Assembly (NCBI RefSeq): GCF_041027365.1
Contig: NZ_JBFTEH010000001.1
Coordinates: 372,001 to 436,000 of the forward strand
From: VKMB-3413 sp041027365
Lineage (GTDB): Bacteria > Pseudomonadota > Alphaproteobacteria > Rhizobiales > Rhizobiaceae
Direction: 5' to 3'
DNA length: 64,000 bases
Under the pieces are notes generated by a model. That model was not told the origin of the DNA and did no database searches. It saw nothing but the letters and a program-made list of their open reading frames with translations. Made by a program: the position numbers and the translations under genes. Each line of letters opens with the position of its first letter. The first letter of the stretch is position 1. This document shows positions 45,064 through 53,774 of the stretch, one piece after another.

Positions 45064-45977
45064 CAGACGGCTTCCGCGGTCGTCTCTTCGTCGCGGATGA
45101 AGGCGCCGGTCTCCGGATCAAGCCGGCCGGACCATTCCCATTCCGCCGGGCCGGTCATCTCGACGTGGTCGTCGTCGCGCCAGTCGATCAGGAGGTCGCC
45201 GCCCGGCACGGTCACGGTGACGCGGCGGCCGGTGCGGCGGGTGCGCGCGGCCGAGACGGCGGCCGCGCAGGCGGCCGAACCGCAGGCGCGGGTCAGCCCG
45301 GCGCCGCGCTCCCAGGTGCGGATGGTCAGGTGATCGGGCCCGGCGACCTTGGCGATCGAGATGTTGGCGCGATCGGGGAAGAGCGGATGGTTCTCCAGCA
45401 CCGGCCCGAAGCGGTCGAGCTGATAGGACCAGACGTCCTCCTTCACCCAGAAGACCGCATGCGGATTGCCCATCGAGACGACCGAGGGCGAATGCAGCAC
45501 CGGCGCGTCGATCGGGCCGATCTGCAGCTCGATCGCGCGCGTGTCGCGGAACTCCTCGGCGAGCGGGATCTCGTTCCAGGCAAAACGCGGCCTGCCCATG
45601 TCGACGGAGATCAGCCCGTCCTCGCGTTCCGAAGCGTTGAGGATCCCGGCGCGTGTCTCGAACACGAAAGCGCGCCGGCCGGTCTCGGCCGCGAGCGCCT
45701 GGACGACGCAGCGCGTGCCGTTGCCGCAGGCGCCGGCCTCGGAGCCGTCGCGGTTGATGATGCGGACGAAGGCGTCGGTGCCTTCGAGGCGGGCGTCGTG
45801 GATCGCCATGATCTGGTCGAAGCGCGTCGCCGCGTCCCCGGCGAGCGCTCGCGCGGCGGCGGCCGAGATGCGGGCCGTCGTGCCACGCAGGTCGGCGACG
45901 ATGATCTCGTTGCCGAGCCCGTTCATCCGCGCGAAGGGGATGGACGGCCCGGCTTCCTGTTCGGCAAGGGCGCTCAT
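45063..45977 (-). CDS. dapF: Diaminopimelate epimerase
   Basis: A 304-residue enzyme converting LL- to meso-diaminopimelate for lysine and peptidoglycan. The two catalytic cysteines are seen in GACGNGTRC (C84) and TRACGSAACAA. MNGLGNEIIVAD at 18-29 is the family start. First gene of the dapF-mtaB-ftsY-yciB unit. Confidence 0.96.
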   Translation of the reverse strand: MSALAEQEAGPSIPFARMNGLGNEIIVADLRGTTARISAAAARALAGDAATRFDQIMAIHDARLEGTDAFVRIINRDGSEAGACGNGTRCVVQALAAETGRRAFVFETRAGILNASEREDGLISVDMGRPRFAWNEIPLAEEFRDTRAIELQIGPIDAPVLHSPSVVSMGNPHAVFWVKEDVWSYQLDRFGPVLENHPLFPDRANISIAKVAGPDHLTIRTWERGAGLTRACGSAACAAAVSAARTRRTGRRVTVTVPGGDLLIDWRDDDHVEMTGPAEWEWSGRLDPETGAFIRDEETTAEAV

Positions 45978-46098
45978 GCCCGCTATATGGCCGATCGTCG
46001 CTCCGATTGAAAGGACCGCAGCCCCGGCCGGGCCTCGCCGCCCGCCTCAGCGTCTCGCAGCGGGAGGCGGAACGCCACACGCCCCATCGCCGCCGGGA

Positions 46099-46782
46099 TC
46101 ACCGTATGGCGATGACGGGCGCCGCTGCCTTCCAGCCGCCGTCCTGCGCGCGCACGCTGATCTGGTAGCGGCCGTTGGCCGGCAGATCGGCCGGAAGCTT
46201 GATCGCCAACTGCAGGGTGCCGTCCGGCGTCGTGCGCGCCTGGTCCAGGGCCGAATAGGCCGAACCCGGCAGCCCGCCGCCGATCACCACCGGCGTGTCC
46301 TTCGGCAGGCCGGTCGCCGACAGCGTGACCGTCTCGCCGGGCGCGGCGCTGTTCGGTGTGAGGGAGACGTCGGCAGTGTTGTCGCTGCCGAGACCGACGG
46401 CCTGGCCGAGGCTGCGCACATGCTGGTTGAGCTGCGGGTTGCGATCGAGGAAATTGCCGACCGACGACTCGATCTTCGAGCCGACCGATTTGGCAGCGCC
46501 CGCGATGTTCTTGCCGGCCTCGGAGGCCATCGAACCCAGCTGGTCGACCGGTCCGACCAAGCTGAGCGTCTCGCCCACCCGAAGGTCCGCCGAGCTGTCG
46601 ACGCCCGGATTGGCGCGCAGGATCAGGCCCTCCGACACGTCGCAGCGGCCGGCGATCGCGCTGATCGTATCGTGCGGCTGGACCTCGACCTGCTTGCCGC
46701 AAGGCTGGGCCGGGGCCGCCTGGGCCAGCGCGGCGGCCGGCAGCAGCGTGGCAGCCGCAAGAGTGAGGGCGAAGGTCCGCAT
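46099..46782 (-). CDS. LysM-domain exported protein
   Basis: A 227-residue protein with a signal peptide (MRTFALTLAAATLLPAAALA, cleaved near LAQA). A LysM repeat follows (VEVQPHDTISAIAGRCDVSEG, then ILRANPGVDSSADLRVGETLSL, about 35-80), then a helical spacer and a C-terminal beta-domain (about 140-227, LTPNSAAPGETVTLSATGLP). LysM implies peptidoglycan binding in the periplasm. GGGAGACC lies just before the ATG at 46782. It runs in the same direction as dapF, 121 bp upstream. Confidence 0.85.
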   Translation of the reverse strand: MRTFALTLAAATLLPAAALAQAAPAQPCGKQVEVQPHDTISAIAGRCDVSEGLILRANPGVDSSADLRVGETLSLVGPVDQLGSMASEAGKNIAGAAKSVGSKIESSVGNFLDRNPQLNQHVRSLGQAVGLGSDNTADVSLTPNSAAPGETVTLSATGLPKDTPVVIGGGLPGSAYSALDQARTTPDGTLQLAIKLPADLPANGRYQISVRAQDGGWKAAAPVIAIR

Positions 46783-47275
46783 CGTGGTCTCCCGGGGAAT
46801 GTCAGCAAGGATAGCCGAGGAATTCGCCGACGCCCGGGAGGTTCCGCCGCTCGTGCCGGCCGTGGAGCTTTCGCCTTGCCGGCAGATGATCCGACACCCG
46901 GCACGAAGCGGGCTCCAAGATGCCGGAGGAGCGGCGCGATAGGCGATCGCGCGGACGTCGCTCCGCCGCGTATGATGCAGCGGCCACGGCAGGTGCGGTG
47001 CCAAAAACGACAGCGCGGCCCGAAGGCCGCGCTGTTCCCGCCTTTCGGCTCGTCCTTGGGGCGTTGAGACGAGCGAAGGAAGGTGCTTCTTCACCGCGCT
47101 GTCGCATCCGGCAAAGACAGCCCGATTAAACATTCAGTGAGGCAAATCGCCAGCCCCCAAATGGGGGCATTCGCAGCGGCGGCCGGCGATTGCGCAGAGA
47201 CGGTCGCCGCCGGGCGCAAAGGCTGAGGGAGCGGACGCGCCGACCCCCGCCGCGCCATCGCCGCGGCCCTGACGC
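46783..47275. other. Intergenic region with hairpins and possible small RNA
   Basis: The 493-bp gap between the LysM gene and the LuxR gene has no supported ORF. It holds a very strong minus-strand terminator (47003-47035) and a second small palindrome GCCCCCAAATGGGGGC at 47153-47168. Between them the minus strand has a stretch of lower GC (around 47120-47145) that could hold a promoter. The terminator lies 240 bp past the LuxR gene, far for its own terminator, so a separate short transcript of about 100-130 nt is possible. Confidence 0.35.
47003..47035 (-). terminator. Strong Rho-independent terminator, minus strand
   Basis: A perfect 11-bp stem (ACAGCGCGGCC at 47010-47020 with GGCCGCGCTGT at 47025-47035). 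In the minus orientation the loop is TTCG closed by C-G, an extra-stable tetraloop, and the stem is followed by CGTTTTTGG. It would stop transcripts coming from the LuxR gene or from a start between 47040 and 47275. Confidence 0.8.
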
Positions 47276-48385
47276 TCAGGCGCGGGCGATCGCGGCGATG
47301 CGGGTGGCGATCTCGACCTGGCGTCGCACGCCCAGCTTCTCGCAGATCCGCTTCAGCCGGCTGCGCAGCGTCTGCTCGCTGAGGCCGGACTGGTCGGCGA
47401 ACTCCCGGATCGTCAGGCCGCGGAAGATCGCGAGGGCGAGGGCGCTTTCGGCCTGGGTCAGGCCGGTGGCGAGCCGGATGGTCGCGATCGAGGGAAGCCT
47501 TGCGGCGTCGGGATCGGCGATCCTGAGGACGCCGCAGTTCGGGCCGCCGCGTTCTCCCGCCGGGGCTGCGAAGAAGCGAACGAGGAGCGGACTGCGCTCG
47601 AGGCCGCGCGGCACGGCGACCGGCTCCGGCAGGGCGAGGCCGCGCCCCGCGAGGAACAGGACAGCCTGTCCCATCGCCCGGACCAGCGCCCCTGCGGCGA
47701 CGGGGTCGCGGGCCGCCAGCACCCCGCCGCGCAGGACCAGGGCGTCGCCGCGGTCGATCAGCGCTGCCGCGCGCGGGTTGACGTGGCAGACGCGGCCGGC
47801 ATCGTCGAACAGCACCAGCGCCTCGTCGAGGCTGTCCAGCACGGCGAGCGTCCCGTCCGAAGACAAGACGCTCGGCACGATCATCTGCCGCAGCTGCGCG
47901 ACCCGGACGACGTGACCCGCCACGACCGCCAGCGCCCGCCGTTCCTCGGGCGCAAACGCACCGTGGCGCGCGCTGCGATGGGCGACCGGAGCGATGATCG
48001 CCTCGGCGCTGCGGTTGACCGCCATCAGCGTGTTCCAGCATTCCGGGTGCGCGCGGTAGAACTCCTGGTGGACGGGGCAGGTCTTCACCTCGTCCTCGCT
48101 CATCAGGTCGTAGGTCTCGATCAGCCCGCTCGGCCGGGCCAGGGCGCGGGGCACGCGCACGTCCTTGTCGGCATAGTTCGTGACGTAGTCGATCGCGCCT
48201 TCGGGGTGGAAGGGGAAGGTCTCGTGGTGGATCGAGCCGTCGCGGCCGAGGATCAGGATGTTGAACCGCTCCGCCCCGACGGCCTCGGCGCAGCGGCCGA
48301 GCGCGTCGTTCCAGTCGGTTTCGCCGTCGAGCGTGCGATACAGGCGGTCGATGGCCTGTGTCAGGGACGACTGTCGATCGAGCAT
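47276..48385 (-). CDS. LuxR-family HTH transcriptional regulator
   Basis: A 369-residue regulator. The C-terminal ~60 residues form a LuxR/GerE-type helix-turn-helix: GLTQAESALALAIFRGLTIREFADQSGLSEQTLRSRLKRI. The N-terminal half looks like a GAF/PAS-type sensor (ETDWNDALGRCAEAVGAERFNILILGRDG) with ALVLFDDAGRVCHVNPRAAALI in the middle as a PAS core. No receiver domain is seen. It is divergent from the ClC gene. The ligand is not predictable. Confidence 0.85.
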   Translation of the reverse strand: MLDRQSSLTQAIDRLYRTLDGETDWNDALGRCAEAVGAERFNILILGRDGSIHHETFPFHPEGAIDYVTNYADKDVRVPRALARPSGLIETYDLMSEDEVKTCPVHQEFYRAHPECWNTLMAVNRSAEAIIAPVAHRSARHGAFAPEERRALAVVAGHVVRVAQLRQMIVPSVLSSDGTLAVLDSLDEALVLFDDAGRVCHVNPRAAALIDRGDALVLRGGVLAARDPVAAGALVRAMGQAVLFLAGRGLALPEPVAVPRGLERSPLLVRFFAAPAGERGGPNCGVLRIADPDAARLPSIATIRLATGLTQAESALALAIFRGLTIREFADQSGLSEQTLRSRLKRICEKLGVRRQVEIATRIAAIARA

Positions 48386-48446
48386 TGCGGTCTCCCGGCC
48401 TCGCCAACATGCTCTTGGACGCGGAAAGAGTGTCGCAAGCAGATCC

Positions 48447-48464
48447 CTTTACGTCAACGTGAAG
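48447..48464. promoter_or_regulatory. Imperfect 18-bp palindrome in the luxR-clc gap
   Basis: CTTTACGTCAACGTGAAG is an inverted repeat with a single mismatch between half-sites (CTTTACGT and ACGTGAAG). The TTTACGT-N(1-2)-ACGTAAA form resembles operators of MerR-type LiuR regulators. No such regulator gene is in the window. It could also be the site of the neighbouring LuxR-type protein. Confidence 0.4.
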
Positions 48465-48633
48465 CTGCGGCGGATCCGGCGCACCCGCCGGCCGGTCGTC
48501 CCCGTCGGCGATAGTTGTCCCGCAAGCGGGAGAATCCGTTGGCGTTTCGGCCTTTGCGGGTGGCATGCCGCTGCCCTCTGTGGCAGAGAACGCGCGCGCG
48601 CCGAACGATCGTGCCAAGCGAGCCTGCCCCGAC

Positions 48634-50436
48634 ATGTCATCCGTCAAGCCCATGGACGCCGCAGCCGGCGACGAGACCGGCGCCGCCGACAGCCTGTCGC
48701 AACGCAGTATGGACTTTCTGCGCCAGCGCCTGCGATCCAGCGAACTGTGGTTCATCGCGCTGGCGACCCTGATCGGCGTCGCGGCCGGCACGATGACGGT
48801 GGTCCTGCAGGACGCCGCGCACGGCATCCAGGCGCTGCTCTACGGCCTGTCGGTGGCCGACCGGCTGTCGACGCGGCTCGCGCTGGAGCCGATCCAGCTC
48901 CTGGTGCTGCCGGCGGGCGGCATCGCGCTCGCGCTGTTCACCTACATCGTCAAGGCGCGCCAGCGCGCGCTGGTCGACTCGGTCGAGGCGAACGCGCTGC
49001 ATGGCGGCCAGATGTCGATGAAGGACAGCCTGGTGATCTCGGGCCAGACGCTGATCTCCAACGGCTTCGGCGCCTCGGTCGGGCTGGAGGCCGCCTATGC
49101 GCAGATGGGATCGGGCTTTGCCTCGGTCGCCGGCCGCTGGCTGAACGTGCGCCGGCCGGACCTGCGCACCCTCGTCGGTGCCGGCGCGGGGGCGGGCATC
49201 GCCGCCGCCTTCGGCACGCCGCTCGCCGGCGCCTTCTACGCCTTCGAGATCGTCATGGGCGCCTATACGCCCTCGTCGATCGCGCCGGTCGCGGCGGCCT
49301 GCGTCGCCGCCGTGCTGACCTCGCGCGGCCTCGGCCACGAGCCCTATCTCATCGCGTCCGGCGGCTCCGGCCCGATCGATATCGCGCACTACCTCCTCTA
49401 TGTCGGCCTCGCGGCGCTGTGCTCCGGGCTCGGCATCGTCCTGATGCGGACGATCTCGGTGGTCGAGACGGTCAACAAGCGGCTGAAGCTGCCGGCCTGG
49501 GGGAAGCCGGCGATCGGCGGCGCGCTGCTGATGCCGCTCGCCTTCATCACCCCGCAGGTGCTCTCCTCCGGCCACGCCGCGCTCTATCTCGACATTTCCG
49601 GCGGCGCGCCGACGAAATTCGTCATCATCGTCATCCTCGCCAAATGCGCGGCCTCGATCGTCTCGCTCGGCTTCGGCTTTCGCGGCGGGCTGTTCTTCGC
49701 CTCGCTCTTCGTCGGCTCGCTGTTCGGCCAGCTCTATGCCGACACCTTGTTCTTCGCCTTCGGCCATGTCGTGGTCGAGACGCCGCATGCCGCGCTCGTC
49801 GGCATGGCGGGCCTTGCCGTCGCGATCATCGGCGGACCGCTGACCATGGCGATGCTGGTGCTGGAATCCACCCAGAACCTCGGCCTCACCGGCGTCGTCG
49901 TCGTCGCATCGCTGGTCGCGAGCACGCTGGTGCGGGTGTTCTTCGGCTACTCCTTCTCGACCTGGCGGCTGCATCTGCGCGGCGAGACGATCCGCTCGGC
50001 GCGCGACGTCGGCTGGGTGCGCACGCTGACCGCGGGGCGGATGATGCGGCGCGAGACGCGGGCGACGCCGGCGCGGCTGACGGTCGCCGAGTTCCGCCGC
50101 CGCTTCCCGCTGGGATCGGCGACGCGCGTCGTCCTCACCGACGATCTCGACCACTATGCCGGCATCGTCGTGACCGCCTCGGCCTATGCCGACAGCCTCG
50201 ACGCCGCGGCCCCGATTTCCGACGTCGCCGTCCTCACCGATACCTGGCTGCGGCCGGAGATGGACATCGTCAAGGTGATGGCGGTGTTCGACGCGGCGGC
50301 CGCCGACGAACTCGCCGTTGTCGCGGCGGACGAGAAGGTGCTGGGGCTGCTGTCGGAGACCTTCGTGCGCAAAAGATACGCGGAAGAGATCGAGAAGAAC
50401 CAGCGCGACCTCTTCGGCGAGCGCCAGGGGGCGTGA
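48634..50436 (+). CDS. ClC-family chloride channel/transporter-like protein
   Basis: A 600-residue membrane protein of the voltage-gated chloride-channel family with about ten or more helices. The GLEAAYAQMGSG segment matches the GREGP region and keeps the gating Glu; GFRGGLFFASLFVG matches the GxFxP region. The GSGIP selectivity motif is replaced by an ANALHGGQMS segment, so substrate or mode may differ from classical ClC. The last ~130 residues (from about 470) are a soluble, CBS-like regulatory tail. The ATG at 48634 is chosen; the open frame upstream adds an unlikely leader. Confidence 0.87.
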   Translation: MSSVKPMDAAAGDETGAADSLSQRSMDFLRQRLRSSELWFIALATLIGVAAGTMTVVLQDAAHGIQALLYGLSVADRLSTRLALEPIQLLVLPAGGIALALFTYIVKARQRALVDSVEANALHGGQMSMKDSLVISGQTLISNGFGASVGLEAAYAQMGSGFASVAGRWLNVRRPDLRTLVGAGAGAGIAAAFGTPLAGAFYAFEIVMGAYTPSSIAPVAAACVAAVLTSRGLGHEPYLIASGGSGPIDIAHYLLYVGLAALCSGLGIVLMRTISVVETVNKRLKLPAWGKPAIGGALLMPLAFITPQVLSSGHAALYLDISGGAPTKFVIIVILAKCAASIVSLGFGFRGGLFFASLFVGSLFGQLYADTLFFAFGHVVVETPHAALVGMAGLAVAIIGGPLTMAMLVLESTQNLGLTGVVVVASLVASTLVRVFFGYSFSTWRLHLRGETIRSARDVGWVRTLTAGRMMRRETRATPARLTVAEFRRRFPLGSATRVVLTDDLDHYAGIVVTASAYADSLDAAAPISDVAVLTDTWLRPEMDIVKVMAVFDAAAADELAVVAADEKVLGLLSETFVRKRYAEEIEKNQRDLFGERQGA

Positions 50437-50798
50437 CGAGGCCGGGCGGAGCTCGCTCGCTCGGGCGAGGTCCCGACAATCCGGCGCGCTCGCCCTCGCG
50501 CCGCGCGGACGTGACGCCCACCGATCCCCGTCCTTTTAGGGGCCTTTCCACGCTGCAGGAAGAAGCCGGCGTCTTGCGCCGGTGCCGAGCGCCGCGAAGC
50601 TACCGAACGTCCTCTCGGACGGTGCCGAAACCATCGCATCGCTGCGCTCTTACCGTCATCCCGCACCCGCGCATCCCCGCCGCGGCTTGAGGCTGTCCGG
50701 GCGATGGGCTAAGCCGCCGCAACGACATCGGTCATTTGAGACTTTCCGCGTCCGGGCGCCTTGGCGTCCGCGGCGCCGGCAGACGTGAAGAGAACGCC
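50437..50798. other. Intergenic region upstream of hisS
   Basis: A 362-bp gap with no supported gene. A weak hairpin (CCCC...TTTTAGGGG near 50526-50543) follows the ClC gene and could act as a terminator. No repeat family member or known operator was seen; the hisS promoter should lie near 50690-50780. Confidence 0.4.
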
Positions 50799-52340
50799 AT
50801 GGCTGCGAAAAAGCCGACACGGGTCAAGGCGCGGGTGCCGCGCGGCTTCGTCGATCGCGACGCGGAGACGCTGCGCGCGCAGGACGACATGCTGGCCACC
50901 ATCCGCCGGGTCTACGAGACCTACGGCTTCGAGCCGGTGGAGACGCCGGTGTTCGAATACACCGACGCGCTCGGCAAGTTCCTGCCCGACAGCGATCGGC
51001 CGAACGAGGGCGTCTTCTCGATCGAGGACGACGACGAGCAGTGGATGTCGCTCCGCTACGACCTCACCGCGCCGCTCGCCCGCTATGTCGCGGAAAACTA
51101 CGAGAGCCTGCCGAAGCCCTATCGCAGCTATCGCGCGGGCTACGTCTTCCGTAACGAGAAGCCGGGGCCGGGGCGCTTCCGCCAGTTCATGCAGTTCGAC
51201 GCCGACATCGTCGGCGCGCCGAACGTCTCGGCCGATGCCGAGATGGCGATGATGATGGCCGACACCATGGAGGCGCTCGGCATTCCGCGCGGCCAGTACG
51301 TCATCCGGGTGAACAACCGGAAGGTGCTCGACGGCGTCCTGGAGGCGATCGGTCTCGGCGGCGAGGAGAATGCCGGGCGCCGGCTGACGGTGCTGCGGGC
51401 GATCGACAAGCTGGACAAGTTCGGCGTCGAAGGCGTGCGGCTCTTGCTTGGCGAGGGGCGCAAGGACGAGAGCGGAGATTTTACGCCGGGGGCGGGACTG
51501 AACGCGGATGACGCACAGTATGTGATTGACTATCTTTCGGTCGGTCAGCTGGACCAACCCGAGGGAACAGTCGTTACATCGAAAAATACTAATCGAGTCA
51601 ACGAAACGCATATCGCAGGCATGCACGAGCTTTTGCAGATGCGAATGCTATGGCAGGCGGCAGGATACGACGGGAGCCGTATTCGTATTGATCAATCCGT
51701 CGTCCGCGGCCTCGAATACTACACCGGCCCGGTCTTCGAGGCCGAACTCCTGTTCGACGTCACCAACGAGAAGGGCGAGGTCGTGCGCTTCGGCTCGGTC
51801 GGGGGCGGCGGGCGCTATGACGGGCTGGTGTCGCGCTTCATGAGCCAGCCGGTGCCGGCGACGGGCTTCTCCATCGGCGTCTCGCGCCTGATGACTGCGC
51901 TGAAGAATCTCGGCCGGCTGGAGACGAGCCAGCGCACCGGCCCGGTGGTCGTCACCGTCATGGACCGCGACCGCATGGCCGACTACCAGGCGATGGCGAC
52001 GAAGCTGCGCAACGCGCTCAACGCCGACCCGTCCGCGCCTCCCGTTCCGGTCGAGGTGTTCCAGGGCAATCCCAAGCAGTTCGGCAAGCAGCTGCAATAT
52101 GCCGACCGCCGCGGCGCCCCCGTGGTGGTGATCCAGGGCGGCGACGAGAAGGCGGCCGGCAAGGTGCAGGTCAAGGACCTGGCGCTCGGCAAGGAACTCT
52201 CCGCCGAAATCACCGACAATGCCGAATGGCGCGAGGCGCGCGCCGGGCAGGAACTGGTCGACGAGGCGGATCTCGTCGAGGCGGCGAAGCGCATCCTCGC
52301 CCGCCAGCGCGGCGCGGCTTCCGGCGCGGCCGGAGCCTGA
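50799..52340 (+). CDS. hisS: Histidyl-tRNA synthetase
   Basis: A 513-residue class II synthetase. Motif 2 is YRAGYVFRNEKPGPGRFRQFMQFD, the histidine-specific motifs are RGLEYYTGPVFEAEL and GGGRYDGLV, and motif 3 is GFSIGVSRL. A C-terminal anticodon-binding domain follows (from about 410). The insertion region near residues 228-300 is encoded by DNA of much lower GC than the rest. It heads a hisS-hisZ-hisG run; linkage of these three is usual in Hyphomicrobiales. Confidence 0.96.
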   Translation: MAAKKPTRVKARVPRGFVDRDAETLRAQDDMLATIRRVYETYGFEPVETPVFEYTDALGKFLPDSDRPNEGVFSIEDDDEQWMSLRYDLTAPLARYVAENYESLPKPYRSYRAGYVFRNEKPGPGRFRQFMQFDADIVGAPNVSADAEMAMMMADTMEALGIPRGQYVIRVNNRKVLDGVLEAIGLGGEENAGRRLTVLRAIDKLDKFGVEGVRLLLGEGRKDESGDFTPGAGLNADDAQYVIDYLSVGQLDQPEGTVVTSKNTNRVNETHIAGMHELLQMRMLWQAAGYDGSRIRIDQSVVRGLEYYTGPVFEAELLFDVTNEKGEVVRFGSVGGGGRYDGLVSRFMSQPVPATGFSIGVSRLMTALKNLGRLETSQRTGPVVVTVMDRDRMADYQAMATKLRNALNADPSAPPVPVEVFQGNPKQFGKQLQYADRRGAPVVVIQGGDEKAAGKVQVKDLALGKELSAEITDNAEWREARAGQELVDEADLVEAAKRILARQRGAASGAAGA

Positions 52341-52345
52341 GCGCG

Positions 52346-53476
52346 ATGGGTCGGGCGGAGCCCTTCGAGGCAGAACTCGGCGCGCTGTTTTCCCAGCGCG
52401 GCTGCGAGCCCGTCGCGCCGCCGCTGATCCTGCCGGCCGAGCCCTATCTCGACACCGCCGGGGAGGCGCTGCGCCGGCGCATCTTCCTGACGCGGGGCGA
52501 GGGCGGCGAGAACCTGTGCCTGCGCCCCGACTTCACCATCCCGGTCTGCGTCGAGCACATCGCCCAGCGCGCCAAGCTGCCGAAGCGCTATGCCTATCGG
52601 GGCCTGGTCTTCCGCCAGCGCGCCGGCGGGCCGGCGGAGTTCGTCCAGGCCGGCATTGAGGATCTTGGCGAGGAGAACCGCGCCACGGCCGATGCCCGCG
52701 CGCTCGCCGACGCGCTCGCCTGCCTGAAGGCCTGCGGCGTGGAGACGGCCTCGCTCGACGTCGTCCTCGGCGACCAGGGCCTGTTCGAAGCCTTCCTGCG
52801 CGCGCTCGGCCTGCCGGAAGGCTGGCAGCGCCGGCTGATCCGCACCTTCGGCCATGACGAGCAGCTGCAGGCGGCGCTTGCGGCGCTGGCGAAGGGCGGC
52901 GGCGACGCGCTCTCCGGCCTTTCGCCCGACCTCCTCGACCTTGCCCGCGACCGCGAGGAGGGCGCGCTGATCCGGCTGATCGCGCACCGCATGGAGGAGG
53001 CGGGCCTGCCGCCGCATTCCGGCCGCTCGCCGGGCGAAGTGGCGAGCCGGCTGATCGAGAAGGTCGCGGTCGCCGAAGCCCGGCTCGGCGAGGGGGCGAT
53101 GGAGCTCCTCAACGCCTTCCTGTCGATCGACTGCCCGCTGGACGAGGCCGGCGACCGGCTGGCGGAACTCGCGGCGTCGGCGAAGCTGGAGCTCGGCCGG
53201 GCGCTGACGATCTTCGAAACGCGCAACCTCGCGCTGCAGGCTGCGGGCGTCGACCTCGCCGCCGTGCGCTACCTCGCCGCCTTCGGCCGGCCGATCGACT
53301 ACTACACCGGCCTCGTCTTCGAGGTTCGCGCTCCCGGCAGCGCCGATCCGTTCGCCGGCGGCGGGCGCTACGACCGCCTGCTCACGATCCTTGGAGCCGA
53401 GGGGCCGATCCCGGCCGTCGGCTTTGCGCTCTGGATGGACCGCATCGCGGCGGCGGCGCGGGGAGGGGTGGCATGA
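52346..53476 (+). CDS. hisZ: ATP phosphoribosyltransferase regulatory subunit HisZ
   Basis: A 376-residue HisRS-like protein without aminoacylation function that forms the hetero-octamer with short HisG. CLRPDFTIPVCVEHI and YRGLVFRQRAGGPAEFVQAGIE match motif-2 like segments; GRPIDYYTGLVFEVR and AGGGRYDRLL mirror HisRS. It lacks the C-terminal anticodon domain. It starts 5 bases after hisS. A repeat-filled 298-bp gap separates it from hisG. Confidence 0.93.
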   Translation: MGRAEPFEAELGALFSQRGCEPVAPPLILPAEPYLDTAGEALRRRIFLTRGEGGENLCLRPDFTIPVCVEHIAQRAKLPKRYAYRGLVFRQRAGGPAEFVQAGIEDLGEENRATADARALADALACLKACGVETASLDVVLGDQGLFEAFLRALGLPEGWQRRLIRTFGHDEQLQAALAALAKGGGDALSGLSPDLLDLARDREEGALIRLIAHRMEEAGLPPHSGRSPGEVASRLIEKVAVAEARLGEGAMELLNAFLSIDCPLDEAGDRLAELAASAKLELGRALTIFETRNLALQAAGVDLAAVRYLAAFGRPIDYYTGLVFEVRAPGSADPFAGGGRYDRLLTILGAEGPIPAVGFALWMDRIAAAARGGVA

Positions 53477-53551
53477 TGGCCGGCGTCTTCGCGCAGGCTT
53501 TCTCTTTGCTTCGGCGGTTGGCCGTGACAGCAAACTCACCGGTTCGCCCTT

Positions 53552-53737
53552 CGCGCCCCCCTCTGGGCTGCCGCCCATCTCCCCCGCAAGGGGGGAGATC
53601 AGCAGCGTCGCTGTCAGAGCGTCCTCGGCGACTCTTGATGCAGAGCGGCCCCTGCGAGCCTTCCCGAAGCGGCTGCTCGCGCGAGATCGATCTCCCCCCA
53701 TGCGGGGGAGATGCCCGGCAGGGCAGAGGGGGGCGCG
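53552..53737. repeat. Palindromic intergenic element, copy B (186 bp), inverse to copy A
   Basis: It lies between hisZ and hisG. Termini CGCGCCCCCCTCTG (53552-53565) and its complement (53724-53737) are identical to copy A. The left arm CTGGGCTGCCGCCC equals the complement of copy A's right arm, and the right arm GCCCGGCAGGGCAG equals the complement of copy A's left arm, so the copies are in opposite orientation. Hairpins ATCTCCCCC/GGGGGAGAT recur in both halves. The central ~90 bp do not resemble copy A. Confidence 0.8.
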
Positions 53738-53774
53738 CAGGGCGCCGGCGCTTCCAACTCTCGAGGCAGGCCCG

